Assembly (NCBI GenBank): GCA_964349675.1 | Contig: CAYGHD010000002.1 | Span: forward strand, 4,757-68,756 | Origin: GWA1-54-10 sp964349675 | Lineage (GTDB): Bacteria > Patescibacteriota > Minisyncoccia > Phycocordibacterales > SBAW01 | DNA length: 64,000 bases | Direction of reading: 5' to 3' | Shown here: positions 54,933 through 63,993 of the stretch, in pieces | Numbering within the stretch: the first letter of the stretch is position 1 | Layout of the letters: each line of letters starts with the position of its first letter | Notes under the pieces: generated by a model | Told to the model about the DNA's origin: nothing | The model's database searches: none | Seen by the model: the letters and a program-made list of their open reading frames with translations, nothing else | Translations under genes and position numbers: made by a program

Positions 54933-55214
54933 ATGATGCGCTCCTCGATACTTCTTTGGGTTTCGGTGCTCGCGGGAGTAGGGAGTGTTGCTGTCCCTTT
55001 TTGGCCGCTTTCGCTTTTGGCGATAGGAAGCGCCGCGCTTGGCAAGCATACTGCCGTGGCGCTGATGCTCGGTGTTTTTTTTGATGTGCTATATGGCACA
55101 TCCACCTTCTTTTCTTTTTTGTATATACCCTGCACCGTTTTTGCGCTCAGCAGCATTGCGCTGCGGTATGTATTATCAAACATACTCCGCAAACCGCTGA
55201 CAGATAGGCTATAA
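54933..55214 (+). CDS. mreD: MreD-like rod-shape membrane protein, short
   Basis: 93 aa, hydrophobic, about three membrane helices (SILLWVSVLAGVGSVAVPFW, AVALMLGVFFDVLYG, FFSFLYIPCTVFALSSIALR). The FFDVLYG segment resembles MreD's GLLxDLL. About half of normal MreD length, as often in CPR. Identity rests largely on position between mreC and pbp2. Confidence 0.75.
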   Translation: MMRSSILLWVSVLAGVGSVAVPFWPLSLLAIGSAALGKHTAVALMLGVFFDVLYGTSTFFSFLYIPCTVFALSSIALRYVLSNILRKPLTDRL

Positions 55215-55215
55215 T
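55210..55215 (+). promoter_or_regulatory. -10 box of pbp2
   Basis: TATAAT overlapping the mreD stop, 7 nt before the ATG at 55223. Confidence 0.55.
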
Positions 55216-55222
55216 CGGGCAC

Positions 55223-56911
55223 ATGTGGTTTAGGAAATACCGGAGAAAAAAACTCCATACAGAAATCCATCCCGATGAAATTTTGATCGACGCATCAAAC
55301 GTTGCAGATTTTGACCGTGACCAGTTTGAAGGCAGGCTTGAACGCCCCTTAGGGAGCCGCACGTTTGTTGTTGCTGGAATTTGTTTGTCGGCATTGTTCG
55401 CTCTCTTACTGATGCGAGTGGGCACGCTGCAAATCGTGCAGGGAAAAACATTTGCAGAGCGCGCCCGCAATAACCAGCTTGCCCAAGATATTGTATTTGC
55501 AGACCGCGGTGTCATCGCAGACCGCAACGGCATCCCTCTTGCCTATAACGAGCGTGATGCGGTCACTGATGATTTTGCCCGCCGCGTGTATGCTGCATAC
55601 CAGGGACTCGCGCATGTGGTTGGGTATGTAAAGCCGCCAACAAAAGACTCCTCCGGCGTCTATTTTCGCAGCGTGTTTGAAGGGGTCGAGGGCGCTGAAG
55701 AAGTATTTAATTCGGTGCTTATGGGAGAAAACGGGATGAAGCTCACCGAGACCAACGTGCGCGGGAAGGTCGTATCTGAAAGTATTGTAGAGCCGGCAAA
55801 AATGGGGCAAAAGGTGGTGCTTTCAGTGGATGCGGTAGTAACCCAAGGGCTGTATAAGGCAATAGCAGCCCGGGTGGCAGAGTCAAAATTCCAAGGAGGC
55901 GCTGGAGTCATTATGGATGTTCACACCGGCGAGATCATTGCGCTCACGAGTTATCCCGAATTTCCGCAAAACGATTTGCAAAAAGGCGACGCTGCTGTTT
56001 TTAAATCGCTCATGGCTGACAGCAGACAGCCTTTTTTGGATAGAGCGGTGGATGGTTTGTATGCGCCGGGATCCATCGTGAAGCCCATCGTTGCTGCCGC
56101 AGCGCTCGCCGAGGGGGTGATATCCGAGCATAAACAAATCCTCTCGACCGGCTCTATTAGTATTCCAAACGCCTACGATCCAAAACGTCCGACCGTATTC
56201 CGCGACTGGAAGGCGCATGGATGGGTGGATATGCGAGAGGCGATTTCGGTCTCTTCAGACGTATATTTTTATGCAGTAGGCGGCGGCTATAAAGATCAAT
56301 TGGGACTTGGGATTGAGCGGTTGGAAAAATATTATCGTCTGTTTGGGTTTGGGCAAGATGCGGGGCTGGCAGGGTTTAGTGCTAAAACGGGCAACATCCC
56401 GACCATTGCATGGAAAGCAAAAACTTTTCCTGAAGACCCAAATTGGCGGGTTGGGAACACCTACCACACCGCAATTGGACAGTACGGCATGCTCGTAACA
56501 CCGCTTCAGGCGGTGCGGGCAGCTGCAGCACTCGCAAATAATGGAACATTATTAACCCCCTCTATTGTCGCCAGTTCCACACCACAAGGAGCGTCTATCG
56601 GGCTCCCCGCGCATGCGCTCCAAGTTGCGCGCGAAGGGATGCGGCAAAGCGTGACGAACGGTATTGCGCAGGCAGTTAAGTTTGATTTCGTGCATGTTGC
56701 TGCAAAAACCGGCACCGCACAAATTGGGGTGCGCAACGAATATATAAATTCATGGATGATCGGATTCTTCCCCTATGAAAACCCTCGCTATGCCTACGCG
56801 GTGGTGATGGAACGGGGGCCTGCAGGCACCTTAATGGGCGCGCCTGCGGCAACAGGACAGTTTTTTATGTGGATGCGTGAGTATGCCCCAGAGTATCTGA
56901 AAGGGGAGTAA
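55223..56911 (+). CDS. mrdA: Penicillin-binding protein 2 (elongation transpeptidase)
   Basis: 562 aa. Cytoplasmic tail, one membrane helix (VVAGICLSALFALLLMRVGT), a dimerisation/pedestal domain, then the transpeptidase: SxxK at S284-K287 (APGSIVKP), SxD at S344-D346 (ISVSSDVYFYA), KTG at 495-497 (AAKTGTAQ). Crosslinks peptidoglycan with RodA during elongation. Last gene of the mre cluster. The pedestal is shorter than in E. coli PBP2. Confidence 0.93.
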   Translation: MWFRKYRRKKLHTEIHPDEILIDASNVADFDRDQFEGRLERPLGSRTFVVAGICLSALFALLLMRVGTLQIVQGKTFAERARNNQLAQDIVFADRGVIADRNGIPLAYNERDAVTDDFARRVYAAYQGLAHVVGYVKPPTKDSSGVYFRSVFEGVEGAEEVFNSVLMGENGMKLTETNVRGKVVSESIVEPAKMGQKVVLSVDAVVTQGLYKAIAARVAESKFQGGAGVIMDVHTGEIIALTSYPEFPQNDLQKGDAAVFKSLMADSRQPFLDRAVDGLYAPGSIVKPIVAAAALAEGVISEHKQILSTGSISIPNAYDPKRPTVFRDWKAHGWVDMREAISVSSDVYFYAVGGGYKDQLGLGIERLEKYYRLFGFGQDAGLAGFSAKTGNIPTIAWKAKTFPEDPNWRVGNTYHTAIGQYGMLVTPLQAVRAAAALANNGTLLTPSIVASSTPQGASIGLPAHALQVAREGMRQSVTNGIAQAVKFDFVHVAAKTGTAQIGVRNEYINSWMIGFFPYENPRYAYAVVMERGPAGTLMGAPAATGQFFMWMREYAPEYLKGE

Positions 56912-57003
56912 GATGGGCTTGCTTTTTTGGACTTTGGACGGTAAGATTATCCCTCGACGGCCACTCTTACCACTGTTCCCTAACTACTAAAACCTAATTT
57001 TAT

Positions 57004-57465
57004 ATGACCGAAGAACTTATTTCGCAAGAAAAATTTGAAGAGCTCACTAAAGAGCTTGAAGCGCTGCACACAACGCGCCGCAAAGAGGTAGCAGAGCAGC
57101 TTGAGTACGCTCGGTCGCTGGGCGATTTGTCGGAAAATGCAGAATACCAAGAGGCGCGTGAGATGCAGGCTGCGGTAGAAGAGCGCGTCCAAAAACTTGA
57201 GGCTATTTTAAAAAATGCAAAAATCGTGCGCGGTATCAAAACCGACTCCGTCAGCATGGGGTCAACAGTCACGGTGCAAAATTTAAGCGGGGAGGATAAG
57301 CACACCTATATCATCGTCGGTGCAGAAGAGGCAGACATGTTTGCCGGAAAAATCTCATATCACTCACCTTTGGGTGCTGCACTATTGAATAAAAAGAAAG
57401 GGGATGAGTTTTCCTTCCATACTCCAAAAGGTACGCAGAAGTACAAAATTTTAAAGGTTGAATAG
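57004..57465 (+). CDS. greA: Transcription elongation factor GreA
   Basis: 153 aa. Rescues backtracked RNA polymerase by stimulating RNA cleavage. The coiled coil with the two tip acidic residues (LGDLSENAEYQEARE) is exact, and the C-terminal domain ends AALLNKKKGDEFSFHTPKGT. Single gene. Confidence 0.95.
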   Translation: MTEELISQEKFEELTKELEALHTTRRKEVAEQLEYARSLGDLSENAEYQEAREMQAAVEERVQKLEAILKNAKIVRGIKTDSVSMGSTVTVQNLSGEDKHTYIIVGAEEADMFAGKISYHSPLGAALLNKKKGDEFSFHTPKGTQKYKILKVE

Positions 57466-57492
57466 TCGGCAGCACAACGGTATGCTGTAGGT

Positions 57493-59073
57493 ATGTTTTG
57501 GCTTGACCGAGTATTCGGGCAGATAGAAGTGTCTTTGAAAGATGCTATTGCGTCGGGAAGGACGCTCGTGGTGCGGGATGAAAAGACCGCCTCTGGCCGC
57601 GTGCACGTGGGCTCAATGCGCGCACTTGCGCTGCATGCGGCAATTGCCGAGCGGCTTGGGGAGGCCGGTATTCCGCATGTATTTAAATACGAGATCAACG
57701 ACATCGACCCTATGGATGGGTTGCCCGTGTATCTCGACCAGGCAGTACACGAAAAAGAAATGGGGAAGCCACTGTATACCATTCCATCGCCTGACGGAAA
57801 AGCAAAAAACTTCGCAGAGTATTTTGCTGCAGAATATATGGCTGCCATACAAACAGCCGGATTTACCCCAGAGTTTTATCGCGCAAGCGAGCTCTATCAA
57901 TCGGGGAAGATGAATGCCGCGATTGAGCTGGCGCTGACGCGTGCTGGGGTTATCCGCGCTATCTACAAAGAGGTCTCTGGTGCCGAGCGTCCAGATGACT
58001 GGTTCCCGCTTTCGGTTATTTGCGAGAAGTGCGGCAAAGTAGGTACCACTAAAGTATTTGCATTTGATGGAGAAAAGGTGTCATACCGCTGCGTGCCCAA
58101 TGCGGTTGCGTGGGCAGTAGGGTGTGGCCATGAGGGGACTGTATCTCCCTATAATGGCAATGCAAAACTACCATGGAAGGTTGAATGGCCGGCAAAGTGG
58201 TTTGTAGTCGGTGTTGATATTGAAGGCGGCGGCAAAGATCACTATTCAAAAGGAGGTGCCCGCGATGTTGCGCGGCGTATTGCGCGGGAGGTGTTTGACT
58301 ACCCAGAGCCCTTTGGCGTCCCTAATGAATTCTTTCTAGTAGGGGGCAAAAAAATGTCATCCTCAAAAGGTGCCGGATCTTCTGCGCAAGAAATTGTTGA
58401 CTTGCTGCCTGCGCACTTGTTCCGGTTGGCACTGTTTGGTAAAGATATCAACCAACAGATTAACTTTGATCCGGAAGGAGAGACCATTCCTATACTCTTT
58501 GATACGTATGACAAGTTGGCACAAAAGCAATGGGATGGTGTCGTCGACGATGAGACACGGTTGTTTGCATATCTCTTTCCCAAAGGGATGCCGTCTCGCC
58601 GTTTTTTACCGCGTTTTTCACAAATCGCTTTTATGGTGCAGATGCCGCATATGCAGCTTGAGGACGAAGTAGCTGCTTTGAAAGGCAGCGCACTGACACC
58701 CGAAGACAAAGCAGAGGTTGCAGAGCGTGCGTTGTATGCAAAACGCTGGCTCGACCGCTATGCCCCAGAGAAGTTTGTATATAAGCTGCAAGAGTCTTTG
58801 CCTGAAGCTGCAAAAAACCTAAGCGACGTGCAAAAAAAGGCACTTGGTATGTTGGCAGAATATATAGAAGCTTCAGCGGCGATGCCAAACGGAGAAGATC
58901 TGCATCATTTTTTGCACGGACTGAAAGATTCAGTGCCTATTGTCCCGAGCGACCTATTTAAAGCAATGTATGGGGCATTTTTAGCGAAAGAAAGCGGCCC
59001 CAAAGCAGGGTGGTTTTTGTCGAGTTTAGACCGCACTTTCGTACTTACACGTCTCAAGGAAGTAGCCGAATAA
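57493..59073 (+). CDS. lysK: Lysyl-tRNA synthetase, class I (archaeal type)
   Basis: 526 aa. Charges tRNA-Lys, with a class I fold: HIGH-like ASGRVHVGSMRALALHA, zinc-like cysteines (CEKCGKVG), and KMSKS as KKMSSSKGAG. C-terminal alpha-helix cage present. This archaeal-type enzyme replaces the class II LysS in some bacteria, including many CPR. TATGCT box 6 nt before the ATG. Terminator follows. Confidence 0.95.
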   Translation: MFWLDRVFGQIEVSLKDAIASGRTLVVRDEKTASGRVHVGSMRALALHAAIAERLGEAGIPHVFKYEINDIDPMDGLPVYLDQAVHEKEMGKPLYTIPSPDGKAKNFAEYFAAEYMAAIQTAGFTPEFYRASELYQSGKMNAAIELALTRAGVIRAIYKEVSGAERPDDWFPLSVICEKCGKVGTTKVFAFDGEKVSYRCVPNAVAWAVGCGHEGTVSPYNGNAKLPWKVEWPAKWFVVGVDIEGGGKDHYSKGGARDVARRIAREVFDYPEPFGVPNEFFLVGGKKMSSSKGAGSSAQEIVDLLPAHLFRLALFGKDINQQINFDPEGETIPILFDTYDKLAQKQWDGVVDDETRLFAYLFPKGMPSRRFLPRFSQIAFMVQMPHMQLEDEVAALKGSALTPEDKAEVAERALYAKRWLDRYAPEKFVYKLQESLPEAAKNLSDVQKKALGMLAEYIEASAAMPNGEDLHHFLHGLKDSVPIVPSDLFKAMYGAFLAKESGPKAGWFLSSLDRTFVLTRLKEVAE

Positions 59074-59097
59074 AACCCCTCACCAGGCGCACAAAAG

Positions 59098-59113
59098 ACC
59101 CCTTTCGAGGGGT
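59098..59113 (+). terminator. Terminator of class I LysRS gene
   Basis: ACCCC / GGGGT with TTTCGA loop, then ATTTTTTTG. Confidence 0.85.
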
Positions 59114-59142
59114 ATTTTTTTGTGGATAACATGCGCGCGCTG

Positions 59143-59187
59143 TGGGACAAAGTGTCATATACTAGTATGTAGTGGGACAAAGTGGGA
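59143..59187 (+). promoter_or_regulatory. mraZ promoter with MraZ-type repeats
   Basis: TGGGA-CAAAG-TGGGA at 59173-59187 and a second half-copy TGGGA-CAAAG-TGTCA at 59143-59157 flank a TATACT -10 box at 59158-59163. TGGGN repeats every 10 bp are the known MraZ binding site, so mraZ is probably self-repressed. Confidence 0.75.
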
Positions 59188-59206
59188 TGTCCTCTGAAAA
59201 ACCCTT

Positions 59207-59641
59207 ATGCTGATTGGCGAATATCTACACACACTTGATAGTAAAAAAAGACTTTCTTTGCCTGCAAAGTTTCGCAAAGAGGTGGGGAAGAAGGTGGTCA
59301 TCACTCGGGGGCTCGATGCTTGTCTTTTTATGTTTCCAGAAAAAACATGGAACAGCATTGCAGAAAAATTGACCAGTTTGCCATTTGGCCAGGCCGATAC
59401 GCGCGGGATGAGCCGATTTCTTTTGGCGGGTGCGGTCGAGAGTGACGTTGATGGCGCGGGTCGCATTTTGGTGCCGGATTTTCTTAAAGACTTTGCGGAT
59501 CTGAAGTCGCGTGTGGTGTTGGCAGGAGTGTCTGACCGTATCGAAATATGGAACGAAAAGACTTGGGAGGAATATAAGCGCCGTATTGAAAAAAGCGCTG
59601 ACCAAATGGCAGAAAAATTGGGAGACTTGGGTATTTTGTAA
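59207..59641 (+). CDS. mraZ: MraZ, transcriptional regulator of the division and cell-wall cluster
   Basis: 144 aa with the two AbrB-like repeats: LIGEYLHTLDSKKRLSLPAK and ESDVDGAGRILVPDFLKDF, each ending in DxxGR-type loops (DSKKR in the first, DGAGR in the second). DNA-binding repressor that acts on its own promoter. First gene of the cluster mraZ-rsmH-ftsL-ftsI-murF. Confidence 0.93.
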   Translation: MLIGEYLHTLDSKKRLSLPAKFRKEVGKKVVITRGLDACLFMFPEKTWNSIAEKLTSLPFGQADTRGMSRFLLAGAVESDVDGAGRILVPDFLKDFADLKSRVVLAGVSDRIEIWNEKTWEEYKRRIEKSADQMAEKLGDLGIL

Positions 59642-59647
59642 ACGCTT

Positions 59648-60601
59648 ATGAAAACGCAAACGCTACAACGTCCATCTTTAAAAAAAATAGCAAGCGCTGA
59701 CTATGCGCCGCATGCGAGCGTGTTTGGGGACGAGGTGGTCGAATTACTGCACCCCACGGGAGCGGAGCTGTTGTTTGATGCAACGGCAGGGCAGGGCGGG
59801 CATAGCTATCTGTTTCTTAAAAAAGCGCCGCACGTGCGTGTTATCGCGGTCGACGCAGACCCTGTGGCGGTTGTTGCAGCGCAAAAAAAACTTGCACCGT
59901 TTAAAAACCGCGCTGTCGTTGTGGAAGCAAATTTTGCGGATACCGAGCAGACACTGAAGCGTCTTGGTGTGAGTGCGGTAGACAAAGCACTTTTTGATTT
60001 GGGCTGGAATTCTGGACAGCTCTCTGGCAAGGGTATGTCTTTTTTGGTCGACGAGCCGTTGTCTATGAGTTATGGCGCAACCCCTGCTTCTGGGTTTACC
60101 GCGAGCGAAATTTTAAATGAGTGGGATGAAGAAACGCTTGCAAATATGCTCTATGGTTACGGCGAAGAGCGCTATGCGCGCCGTATCGCACACGCAGTGG
60201 TGGAACGCCGGGCAATAGAGCCGATACACACCACGCTGGAGTTTGTGGAAATTATTCGAGACGCAGTTCCTGCAGCGTATCGCCGGCCAAGCAATCGCAT
60301 ACATTTTGCCACGCGGAGCTTCCAAGCGCTGCGCATGGCAGTGAATGATGAGCTTGGGGTGATAGGGCGGGGGGTTGCTGGCGTATGGAAGCATCTTTCC
60401 TGCGGCGGAAGGGTCGCGGTCATTACCTTCCACAGCATCGAGGATCGTGCGGTGAAGCGTTTGTTTGTGGAGTTGGCCAAAGGAGAGGGGAAGATTATTA
60501 CTAAAAAACCGCTTGTGCCGAGTCGTGCAGAAATTATCCGTAACCCACGTGCGCGCAGTGCAAAACTGCGTGTCATTGAAAAAATATGCAAAAAACAATA
60601 A
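59648..60601 (+). CDS. rsmH: 16S rRNA m4C1402 methyltransferase
   Basis: 317 aa. HASVFGDEVVELLHPTGAEL and DATAGQGGHSYLFLKKAPHV form the SAM-binding start, DLGWNSGQLSGKGMSF the catalytic D-x-G-x-S/N region, SNRIHFATRSFQALRMAVND and VAVITFHSIEDRAVKRLF the C-terminal signatures (R-x-F-Q-A-L-R, FHSLEDR). Standard neighbour of mraZ. The end overlaps the ftsL-like gene by 16 bp. Confidence 0.94.
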   Translation: MKTQTLQRPSLKKIASADYAPHASVFGDEVVELLHPTGAELLFDATAGQGGHSYLFLKKAPHVRVIAVDADPVAVVAAQKKLAPFKNRAVVVEANFADTEQTLKRLGVSAVDKALFDLGWNSGQLSGKGMSFLVDEPLSMSYGATPASGFTASEILNEWDEETLANMLYGYGEERYARRIAHAVVERRAIEPIHTTLEFVEIIRDAVPAAYRRPSNRIHFATRSFQALRMAVNDELGVIGRGVAGVWKHLSCGGRVAVITFHSIEDRAVKRLFVELAKGEGKIITKKPLVPSRAEIIRNPRARSAKLRVIEKICKKQ

Positions 60602-60936
60602 CCGCAGTTGCCGCCTATGACGTATATACACCCCGCGTTGCCGCGGTGCTTGCCGGAGCATGCGCCTTGTCGGTGTTTTTGTACGGCATCTTTTTGCTTC
60701 TGGCGGTGGTGCACACCACAACCCGCACCTCGCTTGAAAAACAGATAACAGCACACATGGCAATGCTTGGTGACCTCGAGGCGGAGTATTTGGCACAGAC
60801 CAAAAATTTTACTCCTGAGCGCGCGCAAGAGCTCGGATTTGCGGCTCCGGTTGCCGTTACTACCGTATTTGCCGGCGGTTCAGCGGGGGCACTGGCCCAG
60901 CAAAACAGAGATACGCTTTCGCTCCGATCTCGATAG
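60586..60936 (+). CDS. FtsL-like division protein
   Basis: 116 aa. One membrane helix (VLAGACALSVFLYGIFLLLA) followed by a short coiled coil (LEKQITAHMAMLGDLEAEYL) and a disordered end: the FtsL plan. Sequence is too short to match the family with certainty; the place between rsmH and ftsI supports it. Confidence 0.7.
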   Translation: MQKTITAVAAYDVYTPRVAAVLAGACALSVFLYGIFLLLAVVHTTTRTSLEKQITAHMAMLGDLEAEYLAQTKNFTPERAQELGFAAPVAVTTVFAGGSAGALAQQNRDTLSLRSR

Positions 60937-60939
60937 TTC

Positions 60940-62652
60940 ATGAATAGGCGCTTTTTGAGTCGTGTGCGCATTTTGACGCTCTGCTTTATTTTTGCAGCGC
61001 TCGTTATTGTTGGCAGATTATACATATTGCAGATTGTTCGCGGAGATACCTACATGGCGCGCGCTGACGCGCAATTTTTGCCGCCGCAAAGTCCTTTGGT
61101 TGATAGGGGAAATATTTATTTTACTGACAAAAACAACGCGCAGATTACTGCAGCAACTTTGAAAACCGGCTGGGGCATTGCCGTTAATCCAACAAAAGTT
61201 ACCGACCCAAAAGCGCTCTATGTAGCAGTGAAGCCCTACACAACACTCACTGAAGAAGAGGTGATTGCAAAAGCAACAAAAGAGAAAAGCAAATATCAGT
61301 CAATAGTAAAACGAGTCACTGACGATTTGTCTGAAACGCTGATGCCGCAAAAAATGGAGGGGCTTATTATCGAACAAGACAGATGGCGCCTGTATCCCGG
61401 TGGGTCGTTGGCTGCGCAGACGCTCGGGTTTGTGGCTTTTAAAGGGGGAGATACGCAAGAGGGTCGCTACGGTTTGGAGCGGCAGTATGAAAAAAATTTG
61501 GCTCGCACTGCTCCGGATGCCTATAAAAATTTATTTGTAGAATTGTTTGGAGAGGTGCAAAACATGCTCTCGGGCGAGCCTCAGCAGGGAGATATTGTAA
61601 CCACAATAGAGCCTTCAGTGCAGGCAGAGCTTGAGCGGCAGCTCGCGCTCTATGACGAGGCATGGAACCCAAAGCTCTCTGGCGGCATCATTATGGACCC
61701 GAACACCGGAGAGATTATCGCTATGGCAGTGTCGCCTACGTTTGACCTCAATGCGTTTAAAGACCAGACCGACCCTTTAATTTATGCAAATCCATTGGTA
61801 GAAAATGTATATGAAATGGGTTCTATCATTAAGCCGTTGACGATGGCGGCAGGTATCGACGCGGGGGCAGTAAAAGAAGAGACGACCTACAATGACACCG
61901 GCTGCATCACATTAGATAAAAAAACTATCTGCAATTTCGACCTTAAAGCGCGGGGTGTGGTGCCCATGCAAGAGGTGTTGAGTCAGTCGCTCAACCTTGG
62001 TGTGTCTTTTGTGGCCACCCGCATGGGCTCAAGCACGATGCGCAGTTACTTTTTAGATAAATATCACTTTGGGTCAAAAACAGGTATCGACTTGCCTGGC
62101 GAAATTCCGGGTATGGTCAAAAACTTACAAAGCGCCCGTCAGGTTGAATATGACACTATATCGTATGGCCAAGGAGTTGCTTTGACTCCAATCATAACAA
62201 TCCGTGCGCTCGCGACGCTGGCAAACGGCGGGTACACCGTTACGCCGCACTTGGTGCGCAGTATCCGCTATACAACGGGTGCCACAGAAGTTTTGTCCTG
62301 GGGTGAAAAAAAACAGGTGCTAAAACCCCAAACAGCAACCGTGGTGAGCCGTATGCTGACCAAGGTAGTAGACACTGCGCTGGTAAATGGCAAATACAAA
62401 CTCGAGCATTATAGTGTGGCAGCAAAAACGGGGACGGCGCAGATTGCAGACCCGCGCGGCGGAGGCTACTATAGTGACAGGTTCCTGCACAGTTTCTTTG
62501 GCTACTTCCCGTCCTATAACGCACGCTTCATTGTGTTTTTGTTTGCGGTAGAGCCGGTGGGTGCGCCCTATGCCTCAACCACGCTGGCACCCCCGTGGCA
62601 TGCGCTTACTCAATTCCTTATTCGTTACTATGATGTACAACCCGACCGATAA
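60940..62652 (+). CDS. ftsI: Division penicillin-binding protein (FtsI/PBP3)
   Basis: 570 aa. Membrane helix at residues 11-33, pedestal, transpeptidase with SxxK at S295-K298 (YEMGSIIKPL), SxN at S350-N352 (LSQSLNLG), KTG at 496-498 (AAKTGTAQ). Crosslinks septal peptidoglycan. N-terminal GNIYFTDKNNAQ replaces the common RGxIxDRNG. Starts 3 bp after the ftsL-like gene. Confidence 0.93.
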   Translation: MNRRFLSRVRILTLCFIFAALVIVGRLYILQIVRGDTYMARADAQFLPPQSPLVDRGNIYFTDKNNAQITAATLKTGWGIAVNPTKVTDPKALYVAVKPYTTLTEEEVIAKATKEKSKYQSIVKRVTDDLSETLMPQKMEGLIIEQDRWRLYPGGSLAAQTLGFVAFKGGDTQEGRYGLERQYEKNLARTAPDAYKNLFVELFGEVQNMLSGEPQQGDIVTTIEPSVQAELERQLALYDEAWNPKLSGGIIMDPNTGEIIAMAVSPTFDLNAFKDQTDPLIYANPLVENVYEMGSIIKPLTMAAGIDAGAVKEETTYNDTGCITLDKKTICNFDLKARGVVPMQEVLSQSLNLGVSFVATRMGSSTMRSYFLDKYHFGSKTGIDLPGEIPGMVKNLQSARQVEYDTISYGQGVALTPIITIRALATLANGGYTVTPHLVRSIRYTTGATEVLSWGEKKQVLKPQTATVVSRMLTKVVDTALVNGKYKLEHYSVAAKTGTAQIADPRGGGYYSDRFLHSFFGYFPSYNARFIVFLFAVEPVGAPYASTTLAPPWHALTQFLIRYYDVQPDR

Positions 62653-62664
62653 TCATTTTTCCGT

Positions 62665-63993
62665 ATGCGTATTTTTTTAAAACAACTGCTCGTGTCGGTG
62701 CTTTTGTGGGAGGCGCGGCTGGTGGTGCGTAAGTATCGGCCGCGTATCGTGGCGGTGACCGGGAGCGTGGGAAAAACAGGGACAAAAGATGCAATCTTTT
62801 CAGTCCTTGCAGGGAATTTCCACGTACGCAAAAGCGACAAAAGCTTTAACAGCGAAATCGGCGTGCCACTTACTATCTTGGGTTGCCCCAATGCGTGGAA
62901 CAATCCCCTGCGATGGCTGCAAAATATCATCGATGGTCTGCTGCTCTTAGCGCTCCCAACCCGTTATCCCGAATGGCTTGTGCTTGAAGTGGGTGCTGAT
63001 AGACCCGGGGATATCAGCTCTTTGGCGAGTTGGCTGCCCGTTGATGTGGCAGTGATTACACGCCTACCAGAGGTGCCAGTGCATGTAGAATTTTTTGATT
63101 CTCCAGCAGAGGTAGTGGCTGAAAAAGCATCGTTGATTGCTGCGCTTAAAAAAGATGGTTCGCTGGTGTTGTATGGAGATGATGCGCAAACTCGCGAGCT
63201 TGCAGCTTTGGCACAAACAAAAGGCAATCCGGTGTATTTTTTTGGGTTGCAGACAGGAGATGTCCAGGGTAGCGCCCTTTCATATATATATAAAGAAGCG
63301 GGAACAGAAAAAACGCCAATTGGGATAACAGCAGAGATTGCTATAGGAAGTCCACTTCAGAGCATCCCCGTGTCGGCGCCGCTGTCTATTGTCGGCGCTG
63401 TGGGCGAGCCTTTACTGCTGGCATCGCTTGCGGCTGTTGCTGTTGGGAGCGTGCTTGGGCAAACGCTCGAGCATATGTTGCGCGTGCTTGAGTCACAAGA
63501 GTTGCCTCTGGGGCGCATGCGTTTGCTGCCGGGGATAAAAAACACGCTCATTATTGACGACACATACAATGCATCGCCTGCGGCAGTAACTGCAGCGCTC
63601 GACACGCTGCAGGCACTGTCTGTTTCAGGGAAAAAAATTGCCGTACTCGGCGACATGTTGGAGCTTGGGCGCTACTCGGTTGAAGAGCATCGCAAAGTAG
63701 GCGCCTATGTAGTTGGTAAAGTTGACCTTTTGGCGACAGTCGGGTTCCGCGCGCGCGGCATCGCTGAAGCCGCTTTGAATAACGGTTTCCCCGATGCGGG
63801 GATTTTGCAATATGAAGATGCTGAAAAGGCAGGAGAGGAGATAGAGCTGTTGCTCAACCCGGGTGACTGCGTGCTGCTTAAAGGCTCACAGAGCATCCGT
63901 ATGGAGCGCGCGGTGGAAGCCATTATGGCCGAGCCGGAGCGTGCCTCTGAGCTTTTGGTCCGCCAAAATCAGGAGTGGAAGAAAAAGCGCTAG
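62665..63993 (+). CDS. murF: UDP-MurNAc-tripeptide:D-Ala-D-Ala ligase
   Basis: 442 aa. The nucleotide loop is AVTGSVGKTGTKDAIF, the carbamylated-lysine and metal region LEVGADRPGDISSL, the middle domain INDDTYNASPAA-type motif (IIDDTYNASPAA), and the C-terminal LKGSQSIRMERAVE. Adds D-Ala-D-Ala to the precursor. The usual N-terminal substrate-binding domain of MurF is missing and is replaced by a short membrane-like helix (LKQLLVSVLLWEARLVV), so a membrane-associated MurF-like ligase is the more careful name. Confidence 0.85.
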   Translation: MRIFLKQLLVSVLLWEARLVVRKYRPRIVAVTGSVGKTGTKDAIFSVLAGNFHVRKSDKSFNSEIGVPLTILGCPNAWNNPLRWLQNIIDGLLLLALPTRYPEWLVLEVGADRPGDISSLASWLPVDVAVITRLPEVPVHVEFFDSPAEVVAEKASLIAALKKDGSLVLYGDDAQTRELAALAQTKGNPVYFFGLQTGDVQGSALSYIYKEAGTEKTPIGITAEIAIGSPLQSIPVSAPLSIVGAVGEPLLLASLAAVAVGSVLGQTLEHMLRVLESQELPLGRMRLLPGIKNTLIIDDTYNASPAAVTAALDTLQALSVSGKKIAVLGDMLELGRYSVEEHRKVGAYVVGKVDLLATVGFRARGIAEAALNNGFPDAGILQYEDAEKAGEEIELLLNPGDCVLLKGSQSIRMERAVEAIMAEPERASELLVRQNQEWKKKR

